Of a stretch of DNA of 64,000 bases, positions 42,029 to 54,640 are shown one piece after another. This DNA is from Rhizoctonia solani (Eukaryota; Basidiomycota; Agaricomycetes; Cantharellales; Ceratobasidiaceae). Positions within the stretch are counted from its first letter, which is position 1, and every line of letters begins with the position of its first letter. The translations under genes were made by a program, and so were the position numbers. The stretch spans positions 62,001-126,000 of the forward strand of contig NC_057373.1 of assembly GCF_016906535.1 (NCBI RefSeq), read 5' to 3'. Below the pieces are notes generated by a model. The model was not told where the DNA came from, ran no database searches, and saw only the letters and a list, made by a program, of their open reading frames with translations.

Positions 42029-44253
42029 AGTACCCAGTTCAGGGTGATGATATTGATTCGGAACCTGCATTCATGATTTCCAGTGACGATTTTATGCTAA
42101 CCGTTCTTATTGGTATACTAGCCAGGTTGTACTATTGTATTTAATAGAATGTATAGGTACTTGTGGCAGTCGTTTAATAGATCTTCACTATCATACCTCG
42201 GATGTGAAAATGAGGCGGAAAAGTCTAAGATTTAGTCTATAAAGAGCAGTACGAGTTCGGCCTCTTAGATTTATACCGTGTAGTCGTAGAGCGAAATTAA
42301 GCCAACCTATCAGAGGTTAGAGCCCACTAGCTCTGGTAATTTGTAGCGCAGATCCAGAAGCATCTTGGTCCCCTACACCCGCCAGTGTTCAAACCATAAA
42401 TTTGTGGGGTCGGCCCTATGTATGTAAAGGAAGTGCAGCCGTTGTAAAGAATTATTGATTTCGCGGATTCCTGTCAAAAGGGTGTTCTTTATAGCAAGGG
42501 CTCTTTGTAGATCCGTCCAATCTACGAGATAACAGAGGTACACCAGAGATGTGGGGTATGAGCCTTTTAGCATTTGCGATTAAATTAAGGAACGAAACCA
42601 CGGACATAATCTTCTGGTAGAAGTCACGAGCCTATCAGTGGTTCGTGTAAGATTGGCTTCCAATCCATTTATACCCCCAATCTTTGGGTATGTCACATTT
42701 AATTTTGATTAAAAGACAATAGGTTCGAGCCTTACGATTGACATTTACAAGTCCCTTTGGAAACTTGATCCAAGGGTATCAAAATATCCTACTTGAGCTC
42801 ACTGCTAGGATGTTCAGGACGCGAACAAGTACATTCTGGTGTCACAAAGGAGGTTTGGAGTTTGTGCTCTGCTGATGTCGATGGTTATAATAATATTGAT
42901 ACCAACTAAGTCACTCAACCTTCCCATGCTAAGTCCTTGTGTGGATTGCGTCCAAGCTGGCCAAGAAGATAGTCAACACAATGTATACTTCTAGAAATCG
43001 GTAAACAAGCCCAAGCTATCGATACATCGGATCTACACGGTCTGACAGGGAAGATCATGAAAAGTGCATTAGAGCAGTACGCTAAATTATTGGCTTGTGC
43101 CTAGGCTTTCCGTGTGATGTATTGCTTCCAATACCCTTTCAGGTTCTACTTGGTGTTGTCTATCCTTGTGTCTCCCTACCATTCGATTCTCAGCCCATCA
43201 GCCACAAGTGTGGCGTTGGGCGCATGGCCTTAGCACAGCACTATTCAGTTGCTACACGTACGGATCAGCCTTGTGTGTTATGCCAAAGGGTTATCCGACA
43301 ACTACGCTATACACAGCCAATAGTAACAATCGTTTCTACCAGGCATGGATTGGCAGTCCCGGATGCAAACCAATAGTAAGAAGTTCTATTATGGCTTAGT
43401 TCGATACGACATCTTGCGTAGGGCTATTATATCTCAGCCAGTTTCAAAATCCGAAATACCCAGGAGTGCTCCAGAGTATGGCGCTCGCCATATTCCCGCA
43501 GTCTCCGGACTTGTTAGTCAGTATCTGCTTTTTCTGTTCCTGCAGAATTTGTTCACGGTAGCTACTAAGAATAGTATAATGTATATTGGTCGAATAACGA
43601 TGGCCGCGCATGTCTCCAGAGGCATCTCGAACATGACGGGTACCATGCTACGCCCCCAAGCGCCCCTAAACTTGTTGAGATCCAGCTAATATCGAACGGT
43701 ATACATGGATCCACGGAACTAATGAATGCTGTCAAGTGCTTGCTATGATTAGAACCCATACCTCGGAATCTAACACATGAGGTTGTAGTATAGTATTCAT
43801 ACAGTGTCAAAGCGTTTTCCACAAGCTGTGTATAGTTTCCAGTGCCTTTTCCGTGATTCGAATCCCGCGAATCAACGCCAATGGTACGGCGCCACAAAAC
43901 TCTAAATCTCATGCAACTGTTACTTCTACAGGGTTCGTGAGTCAAACCTATCTCCTCCAGACTCCCACCAGCGATCACCTTGGACTTTATTTAATAAACA
44001 ACTTCTCACTAGGGTGTCTGAGATTTCGTGCACATTTTCACCATACCGATTGCTATCCCTGTTACCTCAACGCTCGCATAATCAAGTAGCTAGTCGAAAG
44101 TTCTTCTCTTAACGCATACGTATTTGATCGCGAACTGATTTTGGCGAAATTCAGCTGGAATAAGGAATCCGGCTTGCCTCTAAACGGTAAGGTGTTATGT
44201 CCAAAGCTACCATCATGAACGTACATTGACTGTGAGTAGGACTACGAACAAAC
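42029..44253. other. 2.2-kb intergenic stretch, no gene recognised
   Basis: Short overlapping frames on both strands (for example 43565-43978 minus, 43345-43689 plus) show no family motif or consistent splice signals. A GATTCGAATCC word near 43855 resembles a tRNA B box, but no cloverleaf can be drawn around it. Confidence 0.45.
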
Positions 44254-45980
44254 ATGTTCGACACCCAGTTGCCTTCTGAAAACGACGGGTTTGGTAGGAA
44301 TAATCGTATACATACCGCTCATATGAGCCCAGGGCAGGCCAGCCTTTTCTGGGCGCTTCTCAGTCTAGAAAACCGTCCGTATGAAGCCCGTGTTGAAGAC
44401 CCAACGCATGGACATATCATCAATGGTCTGGCAGCAAATAGATATGTGACTAGTAAGCTCTCCATCTAGATAGGGACTTCTGCTACATATTGTAACATGA
44501 TTGTAATTGAACAGGGACTCGAGTTACCATTTGCGATGGCTTGGTGCTCGATCACAGGCTAGACAGTAACTCTTTGCCATTTGCACTATATAGTTGTAGG
44601 TCTTGCCTACCACTAGATACTCCTGAGAGAGCTAAATAACATTAGACTCGGCTTGGATGGACAAGATGCTCTTTGATCCCACGCGTGTAGCAGATAAAAC
44701 GCGGGACTACATCATACGTCATTATCACGAATCTGAAGGATCTCGACAAATAGTGATGCTAATCGCAAATATCCTCAAGTCGATTGCATTCAACCCTAGC
44801 CTCGATCCGGACTACTCCTGCAAAGCATTGGCTTTAGAGCGATTAATCCGTCGGTCTCTTGCCCAAGTAGCCAACCGCCCATTGAATCCATCCCGCGAAG
44901 TGGACGCCCGTGAAGCGAGGAAGGGGTTATATCATACAATAGAGGTCTGTTAAACTACTTTTCAGAATTAAGCTTTCCCACCTTGTTTAATGTCACGATT
45001 GATATTGTAGTTCTTTGCTGCTTCGAGATTCGCGCCTGTACAAATGTCTTTGAACGTCTTGCGCGAAGCTGCGCCAGTATTTCGCCGCGCCCTTTCCGGA
45101 CCCCTAAACGAATATGTTCATCTTCCTACTGCCCTCCTTCACCCTGAGCCTAATATCAGAAATTATCCGCTCATGGATATAGTATACAGTATGGTAACGG
45201 GTTTGCCTACGAACGTCAAGTACAACACTGTCTGGTACCCTGGAGCTACTGGCTATGCGTTACTTGTAGACGATCAGGGGCATCTAGGGATGTCTTGGCT
45301 CAATGGCCTACCCAACCAGCTCATCGTCGTCCTGGCGCGCATAAACGCACTATCTGAGGATGATGGGACAGATAGTGATATCGAGATGGTGTATGAAATT
45401 GAAGAGAGTCTACGAACATTATACAAAGAAATCGGGGATCATTCTCGCTTGCTACACCCCACAAACAAACTCCGAGTAGCTGTTCCAAGAGCATGGTGTC
45501 AGGTAGCGTACATCTACTTATATCTGGTAAGTTTCAAGTATCCTTGAGTTCGTGTGTTGCATCTTTCACTCATAGATCTTGTAGAGTGTGTGTGGAGCCG
45601 ATGCATCAGATGCTCGTGTAGTATGTGCTCAACAGGAAATCATGAGAATCATAAACTCTTGTGAACCATCATTGAACCTGGATGTTCATCTTTGTGTTTG
45701 CATGATATTCGTGAGTTATATTTTTGAAAGGGGGTTGGGACTTTAGTTGCTTATCGTAAGTGTATAGGCTGGCGTTGTGACTTCCAACCCTGACGAAAGG
45801 AGCACGATCCTCACCCGACTTTTTAACCTACCGGAGAACACACTTTTCGATAGTGGTGTTCGCGCCGGAATCCAGAGTTTGCAAGATGTTTGGGCCCGAG
45901 CTGATGTTGAAAGCCGTCCTGCCGAGTGGAATGATTACCGCCTCGCCGCCGTTCGAGTTGCCGGTCAGTGGGTTGTATGA
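44254..45980 (+). CDS. Copy F: array regulator without zinc finger, intact
   Basis: Exons: 44254-44452, 44515-44595, 44646-44944, 45011-45526, 45585-45710, 45768-45980; 477 aa, all phases consistent. In-frame TGA seven codons before the ATG rules out an unspliced N-terminal extension, and no cysteine cluster was found upstream. It starts MFDTQLPSEND, with SPGQASLFWALLSLEN, then an extra intron absent from siblings, then VLDHRLDSNSLPFALYS. The regulatory half has WMDKMLFDPTRVADKTRDYI, REAAPVFRRAL, GLPNQLIVVLARINAL and AWCQVAYIYLYL. The end RVAGQWVV is five residues longer than the usual RVLGV end. It could act only through partners or as a decoy; that is inference. Confidence 0.8.
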
Positions 45981-46797
45981 ACACAATAATATATACCTAC
46001 ATAAGGCGTGAAACTTGGCATTGGCCTTTTGCTTCGTTGTTCTCTTCGTTCACCTTCTACTCGTATATAAGAATAGAGTTAAATTTATACCACCACCTGT
46101 GTATTGATCAGTACATTAAGAGAGTCGGATCGATACTCGCATTAAATAGTCAAAAGGATAGAGCGCCTCTCACGAACTGAATGGGGGTAATTTGATCTTG
46201 AAAGCGATTTTGTATCGGTGGTGTGCGTATCTGATATATATGTGGAGCGCTTGAACTGGGACGTGTATGCACGCCCAGTCCAATCAATAACATACTTAAC
46301 CACTGATATATGCGTAGTTTTGATAGTGATAGTACAGTCCCATATCTTTTGATGAAAAGCAGACGCCCCCCTCCGGCTATTGTCGGGGAAACTGAGTAGC
46401 TCAGACTGTCCAACAGAGTAAGAGTGGGCAGCTCGTGAGAGTGACTATTAAATCACTCCGGGATGCTTCTTTCACTTTCGTGATCTGCCCTCACACCAGT
46501 CAACGACTGTATCCCTACCACCGTGAGATATCCACGTGACTTGAAATGGGGCGTTCTTGGAATTGGTTTTTGGGAATTACAGCCAACGACGACACCAGTA
46601 AGTTTTCTGGCAATACTATCCTATAATATGTATGAGTGTTCTGCATGACAGGTGGGTGTGCTTGTTTTCCCTCTCAAATAAGGGACGCACAAATAGTATT
46701 TACTTGAATTTGTTCTGTACATACCGTAGGAAACAGAGGAAGACTTGACAACCGACACCTATTCTCTAGCCCTTGAGCACTTGCAAAGGCCTAATCC
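45981..46797. other. Intergenic upstream of copy G
   Basis: No family zinc finger. A possible small upstream exon, ATG at 46546 to a GTAAGT near 46600, reads MGRSWNWFLG, but joining it to copy G is speculative because TAA lies two codons before the copy G ATG. Confidence 0.35.
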
Positions 46798-49065
46798 ATG
46801 ACCAACTCTTCCGCTGAGACTTCCCGATCGGACCCGCTGTTACGGAGTGAAGATGCCTATAACCATGCTCATCCCTCCGGCCTATCCTCGCGAACTTACC
46901 CGGGTCTTGAGACTTCTTGCGAGTCGGTATTGTTCGAAAACAATACCTTCCCCATAGGAGATGCTTGTCAGCTCACAACAAATAATATTGATTCATGCCG
47001 ATCGTGGGCAACCACATTTATTGGGATGGAGCCAACAGGGTCATCGCTGGCGGTCTCGAGAACCAATGCAAACCCCCTCTCCCCAAGCTGTGAGCTGGAC
47101 TACACTGAACCTGCCTTGCGCTGCTTCTCCGGCTCGGATTTGCCAAATGACAGTGGTGTGCTTGGTTTCTTGGGCAACTTTAATTCGATAGCCGACTTTT
47201 CCTCCAATTCCTCGAGTCCGCAAACCAATCATGATGGAAATGGCGTGGTACAACTTTCTCCGACCGCAGACTATTCTTGTGCTATACCGAATATCCAACA
47301 AACTGGGTTCGAGGTTCAGCCAGATAGCTACTCAGTGAATGACTCATCGAGCCTGATCACACTGTCTCAGGGTTACAATCAGGCGCCTCTCGGATTGAGT
47401 AGCTCTCGAATGACTTCTGCACAAGCAAGTCTCTTTCATGCGCTTATGAGCCTCGAGGGGCCTCCATCGCATAATGATTCACCTATTTAACCTCTACGTG
47501 CCAACCATTCTCGAGCCCAGCGAGATCTTACTCTTCACCAATGCAATCAGCCGCTGATATGGATCTGATAGATGAAGATGCGGACAGTGACCCAGAGCAC
47601 ATTGAGGCTGTCATATGTGGCCAGCCGGTACTAGATTATAACCTGGAGAGTAATTCCCTCCCTTTTGTTCTTCATAGCTGTGAGCGAATCAACCGAGCAC
47701 ATTCGGGCTACAACTTATTGTTACCCGCGTAGATGCTATATGGATGCGGCGAACTGTATTTGACCCGTCACGAGCAGCCAGCAAAACAAGAGACTATGTT
47801 GTTCGACATTTCGCCGAGTCTGAGCAATCACGATGTCGCACTATTTTAATAGCCAACATTTTCCGTTCTATCGGCACCAACCCCGCATTTGACTCGAGCT
47901 ACCTTCCAAAACTCTCTATGCTCCGGACTGCCGTTCAAGGAAATTTAATAGATGCCGCGAAGCGTAAAACGAATCCGTCTCGTGAAGTGCAGAGTCGAGA
48001 ATCGATCCGCGCTCTGGAGCAAACTTTAGAGGTAACTATGGTGAAATATGGCCCGCGACAGTTCTGAATCTCCCCCCCCCTCTCCTACTAGCTCATCGCC
48101 GCATCCAGATACGATGCATTCCACGCGTGCCTCGGACTGATGCGCGAGGCCGCGATGGTGTTCCGCCGGGCATGTCCAGAGCCGATGGACCAACGAGTTC
48201 ACCTCCCGAGCGTGCTCATGCACCCCAACGCGAACATGCGGCACTTTCCGGTCATGGACGTATATTTCAGCATGATCACCGGTCTCCCCACGATCCTGAA
48301 ATACGACACGTCTCTGCGGACGCCGGTCGATGCGTCGGTGTTATACATCGATAACCACCTCGGGCTCTCGTGGTTGTACGGACAGCCCGACCAGATTACG
48401 TTGATTCTGGCCCGTATAAACTCGCTCTACCAGGATTACGGATCCAGTGTCGATCCGGGTGTTGTGCGCGAGATTGAGCGGGGGGTTGAAGATTTTAAAG
48501 TCAACAGCGGGAGCTCGCCGGATCCGTCTCTTCTTGTGATGAGATTGGTGGTTCAAGAGTGTTGGCGCCAGGTAGCATACATATACCTCTACATGGTGCG
48601 CTGGTGTGTCTCGTTGCCTGCGTAAAACTTTGACACTGATTCAAGAGGTGTATGCTATTAGACATTGTGTAGTGCAGACGCATTAGATTCTCGAGTTCGG
48701 GCCGCGCAACGAAAGATTATGAAGCTCGCTACCGATGCGAAACCGAGTGCGACTTTGGACATGCACCTAGCGACTTGCATAGCCGTTGTAAGTTCCAATA
48801 TCATTCTCTCTCTCTTTTTTTTCAATTCTAGCAAGCACACGATATTGAACAAACGGTCTAGGCGGGAGTGGCCACTTTCCGACCGGCCGAGCGGAAGGTT
48901 ATCCTCGCGCGCTTGCGCGGGCTTCCCGAGTGTTCGATACCGGAGAGCGGGTTTAGCACTTGCGTTCGGGTTCTGGGAGAGGTGTGGAGCCGCACCGATA
49001 GGGAAAATCGGGCTGCTCGTTGGTCTGATCTTGGTTTGGCAAACTCGCGGATTTTGGGTATTTAG
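46798..49065 (+). pseudogene. Copy G: finger-less array regulator with one frameshift
   Basis: Exons: 46798-47679, 47733-48031, 48092-48595, 48662-48787, 48862-49065. TAA TCC directly precedes the ATG, so no zinc finger is attached. The long Ser/Asn-rich N-terminus ends at TSAQASLFHALMSLEG, then meets TAA at 47488-47490. One base of frameshift before this reconnects to SSPARSYSSP, DSDPEHIEAVICGQPVLDY and LESNSLPFVLHS. Downstream everything is intact: WMRRTVFDPSRAASKTRDYV, REAAMVFRRACPEP, GQPDQITLILARINSL, QECWRQVAYIYLYM, and a terminal SRILGI. A single-base sequencing error would make it an intact gene. The 48.1-49.0 kb exons are noticeably GC-richer than other copies. Confidence 0.78.
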
Positions 49066-49808
49066 ATGGTTGCCGTTGTTAACTTGCTTTGCTGTTGGGG
49101 GTGTGTGTGAAATGTAACTGAGACCTTGTCGCTGTATGCTTGAGCTATTTTGTAATGACCAAAGGATAATTGCTTTTTTTGTTTCTTCGATATGTTCTTT
49201 GTATATACGATGTGGTAATAGACACTTTAGGTTAGGGTCGAGCTCGGAGCTTCACCGCTCATTTTCTCCTCTCCAGCCAGTAAACTCCATTTCGAAAAAT
49301 TGGTATACTGACAGATATTCCCTTGAGTAAAGTTACACCTTCTGCATCTCCGGCATCGTGCCCAACTGGGCTAAGTAAATTTTAAGATTCATTCCAGCCC
49401 AAGGTCTCTAATGAGGATTCCAGATTTTGGTGGTGTCGGAAAAACGGGCGTTGATATAACCAAATTGTCGGTGATTTATTCATTTGGAGTCTGCACGTGA
49501 GGAATTTGATCGAAGGGAGTGATTGGAATTGGCAGTGGGGCGTCACTCAAACGACCAACACAGTCTCCTGCGGTCATCTCGTCTGACGCGCGTGGGTGAC
49601 CCGTGCTACTATGGGCTGAACAGCGTGGCTTACTGTAAGTTGACGAATAGATAGCACGCATTAGTGGGATAATGAAGGCATGCTGGAAGTGTTCGCATAG
49701 GTGAGCGCATAGGTCTTGTGGTCCAATCAAAAGTAATTGTTGCTCAAATGACCAGGCCCCCATGGACCGACGAATCGCGTCTCTTGTGCGGTCCGTGTTC
49801 GCTGCAAG
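49066..49808. other. Intergenic upstream of copy H
   Basis: No zinc cluster exon recognised. A CGPC word near 49795 is in a different context from the family finger and is taken as chance. Confidence 0.35.
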
Positions 49809-51926
49809 TTGTCCCCGAATCGCACAATATATCCACATTTGGCAATTATCCCTCTACACATCTCCTCGTTGTCCCGCACGGAACACACCGCAGGCGATCC
49901 TCGACTTTCTTCGGTAGGAACAAGCCTCGCCGCGTCGCCAGCGCATGTCGCTTCTTCCTCGTTGGGCGTCACTCATCAAATACTGCATTCCGACGACCTA
50001 TTCCCACCTTATTTCATATCACGGCCGCCCGAGCATAATAACCAAGCCATCCAATGGAGTCCGGTCCAATGCCTTGGTTCACTCGACGCATTCCCCACAA
50101 TGCACCAGGAGCCTATCGGATCGTTCCCCGTGCTTGACGACTTGTTTTCTTGCCAGATGTTTCCAGACGACGATCCCAAGTTCTCCTCTGACTTTATTCA
50201 GCAGCCGACACTTTTCGCGCATGGGAATTTTGTTGATTTCTCGACTCAGCAGCAGGAGCACGGTATTTGGGACGGATGCAAAGTGCCCGGTCCCGACCAG
50301 GACCTTTCGTCAGAGCGGCATAATGCCTTTGTCGGACCTGGCATGTCCCTGGGACAGAATAGCTTGTACCATGCGCTCATGAGTTTAGAGCACACTTCCG
50401 ACGAGTCCAACCCCCATTCTCCCACTGCTGCTCATTCTACCACACATTCGCCAGACTCTACAAAATCGCCGTCCCACGCAGACGACACGACCGAACTCGA
50501 ATATTCTAACGAGGATCCCGACGGAATTGAAATATCTGTATGCGGAAGCTTAACCTCGGGTATTGGGTCCGACACTGGTCCTCTGCTGTTTGTACTCCAA
50601 AGCTGTGAGTCGTTTCGTGTTTCCGTTGTGTTTTGTCTTGACCAGACTTCTTTTAGATGGAAATTGGATAAATAAATGATGTTTGACCCTTCGCGATCGT
50701 CAGAAAGGCTTAGAAATCGCATCTTGGCAGTGTATTTCGAGTCGTCGCGGTCAAGACATCAAATGATTCTTACTGCCAATGTCTTGCAAGCTGTGATAGC
50801 TTTCAGTGCGAATTACAAGCCTATGCTCTTTGCGCTAGCAAAAGAAGTGCGCGAAACGCTCGTTCACTCGACGGGCTCTCTATATTCAGGCACTTCGTTC
50901 CTCTCCCTTCACTTGACACTCGAGGTACGCCCCCACTTCGTAGCGCACTCAGATACGATTCTTACTTTTTCCAAATTTTAGGTTAATCTTTTCTTCTTGA
51001 CTGGCCCGGTCCACGAAGGTCTTCGATTTATGAATGACATAGCGCCCGTCCTTCGCCGAATGTGCTCCAATACCATGTCTCAATATATCCACCTGCCCAG
51101 TCTCCTCGATCACCCCGATCATAATGTGCGGGCTATCCAATGGTAGATATCTTGTACAGCATGCTCACCGGATTGCCGACAGCCTTGAAGTACGACGCGA
51201 CGACTTACCCTCAAGGTCGTGCTCCTGGATACACCGAGCCCGTAGGAGCCTGGTTGACCGGCCAGCCCAGCGAGCTAACGCTCATCCTGGCCCGCATCTC
51301 CTCGCTGCACGGAATTCGGCATCGACATCGACCCGTCCATCGTAGAAGAAATCGAGTCCGATATTCGAGACTTCAAACCCGATCCTGGACTTCGGCCGAA
51401 CCTTCTCGAACGATTGTCAGACTTGTCGTTTTGGAGTCTTGGCGCCAGGTAGGGTATATCAACCTGTACATGGTATGTGTGGCTATAGTTCTCTATATGT
51501 GCTTGGTCCTAAATAATGATGAATCATGCGGGCGTTGTTTTTAGCGGCTGTGCGGAGAGACTGCTCTCGGTCCTCGCGTTCAGGCCGCGCAAAGGAGGTT
51601 AATGAAGTTGATTACCCATACGAAACCTGGTCAGAAGGGTGTTTTCCATTTGGGCCCGTGTTTAGAGATTGTAAGCGTGAATTGACCCTACGTCATAAGC
51701 ATACTCATTGAAACCTCCTTTTTAGGCAGGCCTAGTGACCAGCCGGCCGGACGAGCGTAGACAGATTCTCCAACGTTTACAGAGTCTACCTCATTCGCGA
51801 ATGGAATCGTTTCTGAAACATGGTATCCACGTGCTCCATGATATCTGGGCGAGAACAGATGCCGAGGGGCGACCTGCTCGGTGGTCTGATCTACGTGTCG
51901 CGACTCGGCGGATTCTTGGGATTTAG
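49809..51926 (+). pseudogene. Copy H: finger-less array regulator with several frameshifts
   Basis: Exon 1 runs to 50604, open from before 49809 (no early ATG; first in-frame ATG near 50100). It has SLGQNSLYHALMSLEH, EDPDGIEISVCG and LLFVLQS. Exon 2 (50657-50924) has lost one base in TGGATAAATAAATGATG, shifting frame before MFDPSRSSERLR. Exon 3 (50982-51472) loses a base near 51132 (before MVDILYSMLTGLP) and is out of frame again from about 51310 to 51405, where another frame reads GIDIDPSIVEEIESDIRDF. It ends VVLESWRQVGYINLYM. Exons 51545-51670 (126 nt) and 51726-51926 are intact and end RRILGI. No zinc finger was found upstream. Four indels make it non-functional. Confidence 0.75.
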
Positions 51927-52327
51927 TAGAGTGAGCTGTGTTGTAAGGATTTTGGTTCGTGCTGTGGTCTATGTTTGTTGTTGTCCAAGGTAGATATATT
52001 TAACTTTGTAGTAGTGCGCGCTGTCTTTGCTTTGTTCAGTTGCAGTTGATTATCCCGTTTTCTTCGCATTTAGCGTGTACTCTCTCCTCCCATGTATCCA
52101 AGTCCCAAGGAGTTTGCTATTTTATCGCCGGTTTCTGCCCTAAATCACTATCAATTAGATCGTTAGTGCCACAATTGAATCCAGACTGATCTGCCTTTTG
52201 CACACTAATTGTAATTTCAATTCCCGGAAATTGTTGGGCTTCCCAGTACACGTGACTGGCCGGGGCATCCCTCGATCAAGAACACTCACCCTTGTCGACA
52301 ACCATTGGATGATTGTTTAAGCCCTGC
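51927..52327. other. Intergenic upstream of copy I
   Basis: Short spacer with no ORF of note; presumably 3' flank of copy H and promoter of copy I. Confidence 0.4.
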
Positions 52328-53855
52328 ATGTTGAACTCTAACGGATATGGATGTTCCAACTGCCAATCTAGGTAAAAAATAATGATAAACGCGCTATTCG
52401 TAAACCCCCTTTGATTTCAGACCCCCCCCCCTCTCCCTTTTTTATTTTATTTTTTAGGCAGAAAAAGTGCGATGAAACAAGACCGGCCTGTCGACGATGC
52501 AAGACTGCAGGAATCGAATGTTCCGGATACACCGACCCTGCCTATCTCCGATATTCCGCCCCTGAGTACTCTCGGCCCAAGCACCTGCGCACGGTTTCCC
52601 GGGATGGTAGTAGTGCTACTGCCAGTGCTTCACGTTATGCCGCGGGACCTTTGACTCCTGATGCTAGCGATTCGTCAGTTTACGGGCGCCCATGGTGTGC
52701 ATCCGCCCCACCGCCACCACCTCTTCCCTCTTCTTCTTCGTCGTCATTGTCGGCGTCGGCGTCAGTATCCGCCAACTACAAGCCGCCTCGTCCAAAGCAA
52801 ATCGGAAGAACCGCGCGGGACCCAATGTGCGAGTCGGGACGGGACCGACGGCCCATACGACCAGTACGTACACGGCACCATCGTTCCCGGGGTTATTCTC
52901 GGACCAGTGGTCGGATGCTCCCTTTTTTGGCCCTGCTCCTTCCTACGCAAGGATCGAAGAGGTGGATTGCGATGAAGTTGGTGTTGTTGGATCTACTAGT
53001 CGAGTTGATGTGCAGGGGTCTGTGCCGGATGGTATAGTGGTGCAAGCGCCTACTCCGCCTCACGAGCCCCTCGATTTGCCTGCTGTGCCTGGTACTGGTA
53101 CTGGTGCGGACTCAGGCGGAGGTGCAGCCGGGCGTAGTTTGGCTCCTCGGTCGTGGCAGAAGCGTGCTCGTACGCCCATGACGTCGGGACAAGCGAGTTT
53201 GTACGATGCTCTTTTCAGTCTTGCCCGGCCCGGGGAAGATTATTATAACCCCCCGCCTCCGCCGCCAAACCCGACTTGGACTCCTGCGTTGCGAAATTCC
53301 GGGGAATCACTCTTGACTCCGCTTACGGAAGGAGGACTTGAACGGCGACTGTATTCTGTGTCGGACTACTCGGATGATGGGGATAGGGAGGACCCTGAAG
53401 ATCCCGAGGGTGTCAAGGCTATTATGCTTAGGTCCTTGCCGTTGGATTGTAATGTGAAGAGCAATACGTTGCCATTTATGTTGGAGTCTTGTGAGTTTTG
53501 AGAGGGGTTTAAGATGGTTTGATCTCGTTCTGACTCTCGCGACTTGCCCATAGACGCCATTTGGATTGCCCGAATGATATTTGATCCCCTTCGGGTAGCT
53601 GCCGTCGGCAGATACTATGTCTTTCGTCAGTACGAGCTTGGTGAGACGACACAACTGCGAATGCTGCTGGTATCCCATTTTGCGAGAACGGTCGCCAGAA
53701 GCACCGACTATGATCTCAATAATTTACCAAGTCTTGTCCGATTCCGGGATCACATGTCTGAGTCGTATCATACTGCAAATGCACTTTCTACTCGTAATCG
53801 CTCGCGCGAGCTTGATTTGAACACGGCAGCCCGTGCGTTTAGTCATTCGTATGAG
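52328..53855 (+). pseudogene. Copy I: Zn(II)2Cys6 regulator, 3'-truncated
   Basis: Exon 1, 52328-52371 (MLNSNGYGCSNCQSR), joins exon 2, 52458-53490 (QKKCDETRPACRRCKTAGIECSGY), giving a full six-cysteine cluster. The linker is rich in Pro, Ser and Ala from simple CC/TC repeats. Its frame changes between about 52760 and 52900, so one indel or an unrecognised intron lies there; exon lengths also imply a one-base shift. TSGQASLYDALFSLARP, EDPEGVKAIML and KSNTLPFMLES follow. Exon 3, 53554-53855 (WIARMIFDPLRVAAVGRYYV), ends at a GTGCGT donor. No later exon follows; the CACTA element starts 89 bp on. The gene has lost its entire C-terminal regulatory half. Confidence 0.82.
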
Positions 53856-53944
53856 GTGCGTATTCAGATTGATACATTTAGCAATAACTGATAGGCCATA
53901 CTCTGTATGAGGTCGAGATCCTGAAAACTGGGACGCCGGAATCA

Positions 53945-54580
53945 CACTGTATGATACTGAATTTAGATGTATAATAAATGCTGTTTAATAATCGTTCGTC
54001 CTTACTTTCACCCGTTTTTACTTTGCCCTGTTTCAGTACGTTTTCCGATTTTCAGGTCATTCGTGTTTTAAGTATGCTTCGAGTTTTCAGCACGTTTTTG
54101 AACTGACGTGCAGAAATTCACATTGAGGTCAGTTCGTCCTGATATTAAGGATGATGTTTTAGGTTGTTTCGTGCAATTTTCTATGCTGATTTCCAGTGGA
54201 TTGTCCCACAATTATTGTTAATTCATTGTACGATACGTACTGAAAGTGAGGTCGCGTAATCTGGGCGCAATTTTTAGGTACTGAATTTTAGGTGGAATCT
54301 TGCTGAAACGGTGCGTGCTTAATTTAGGGATCATACTAAACATACGCTCGAATCAAAACCTTTCGTGCTGATATTCAGAAAGGATGGTACTGATTGCGCC
54401 ACTGAACGGGTCACTAAAACGTACTGAAATGAGCAACAATGTAAGATATTTCAGGCTAATTCATGCGTAAATTCGGCACTACATGCAGGGTTACAATTAT
54501 CACGAATCTTGGGTAATATATAAAGGAAAAAAAAAAAAAAACAAAGAAACGAGGAAACGTCTAGAAAAACCCTATGCATG
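53945..54580. repeat. CACTA left subterminal repeat region
   Basis: Non-coding. Repeated TTTCAGTACG, TTTCAGCACG, TACTGAATTTTAG and TACTGAAATG words occur in both orientations, ending with an A-run near 54525-54540. It mirrors 60700-60935 and is the likely transposase/accessory protein binding region. Confidence 0.65.
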
Positions 54581-54640
54581 CAAAATCCGGGATTCAGCAG
54601 GTAGGACGTGCCAGAAATAGAATATTATCAAAAACTCACC

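Noticed and set aside
43790..43880. Possible tRNA gene around a GATTCGAATCC B-box-like word
   Set aside because: Acceptor and T-stem pairs do not form, and no anticodon stem is convincing.
45981..46797. Upstream exon joining MGRSWNWFLG to copy G
   Set aside because: An in-frame stop lies directly before the copy G ATG, and no sibling has a similar exon.
49780..49830. Cysteine pair CGPC upstream of copy H as a zinc-finger remnant
   Set aside because: The family spacing and the RKKCDE signature are absent, and the frame differs.
52692..52880. N-terminal Val/Phe-rich start of the 52692 frame as a membrane segment
   Set aside because: It is the wrong frame of a Ser/Pro simple repeat in the copy I linker; the real frame continues from the zinc finger.
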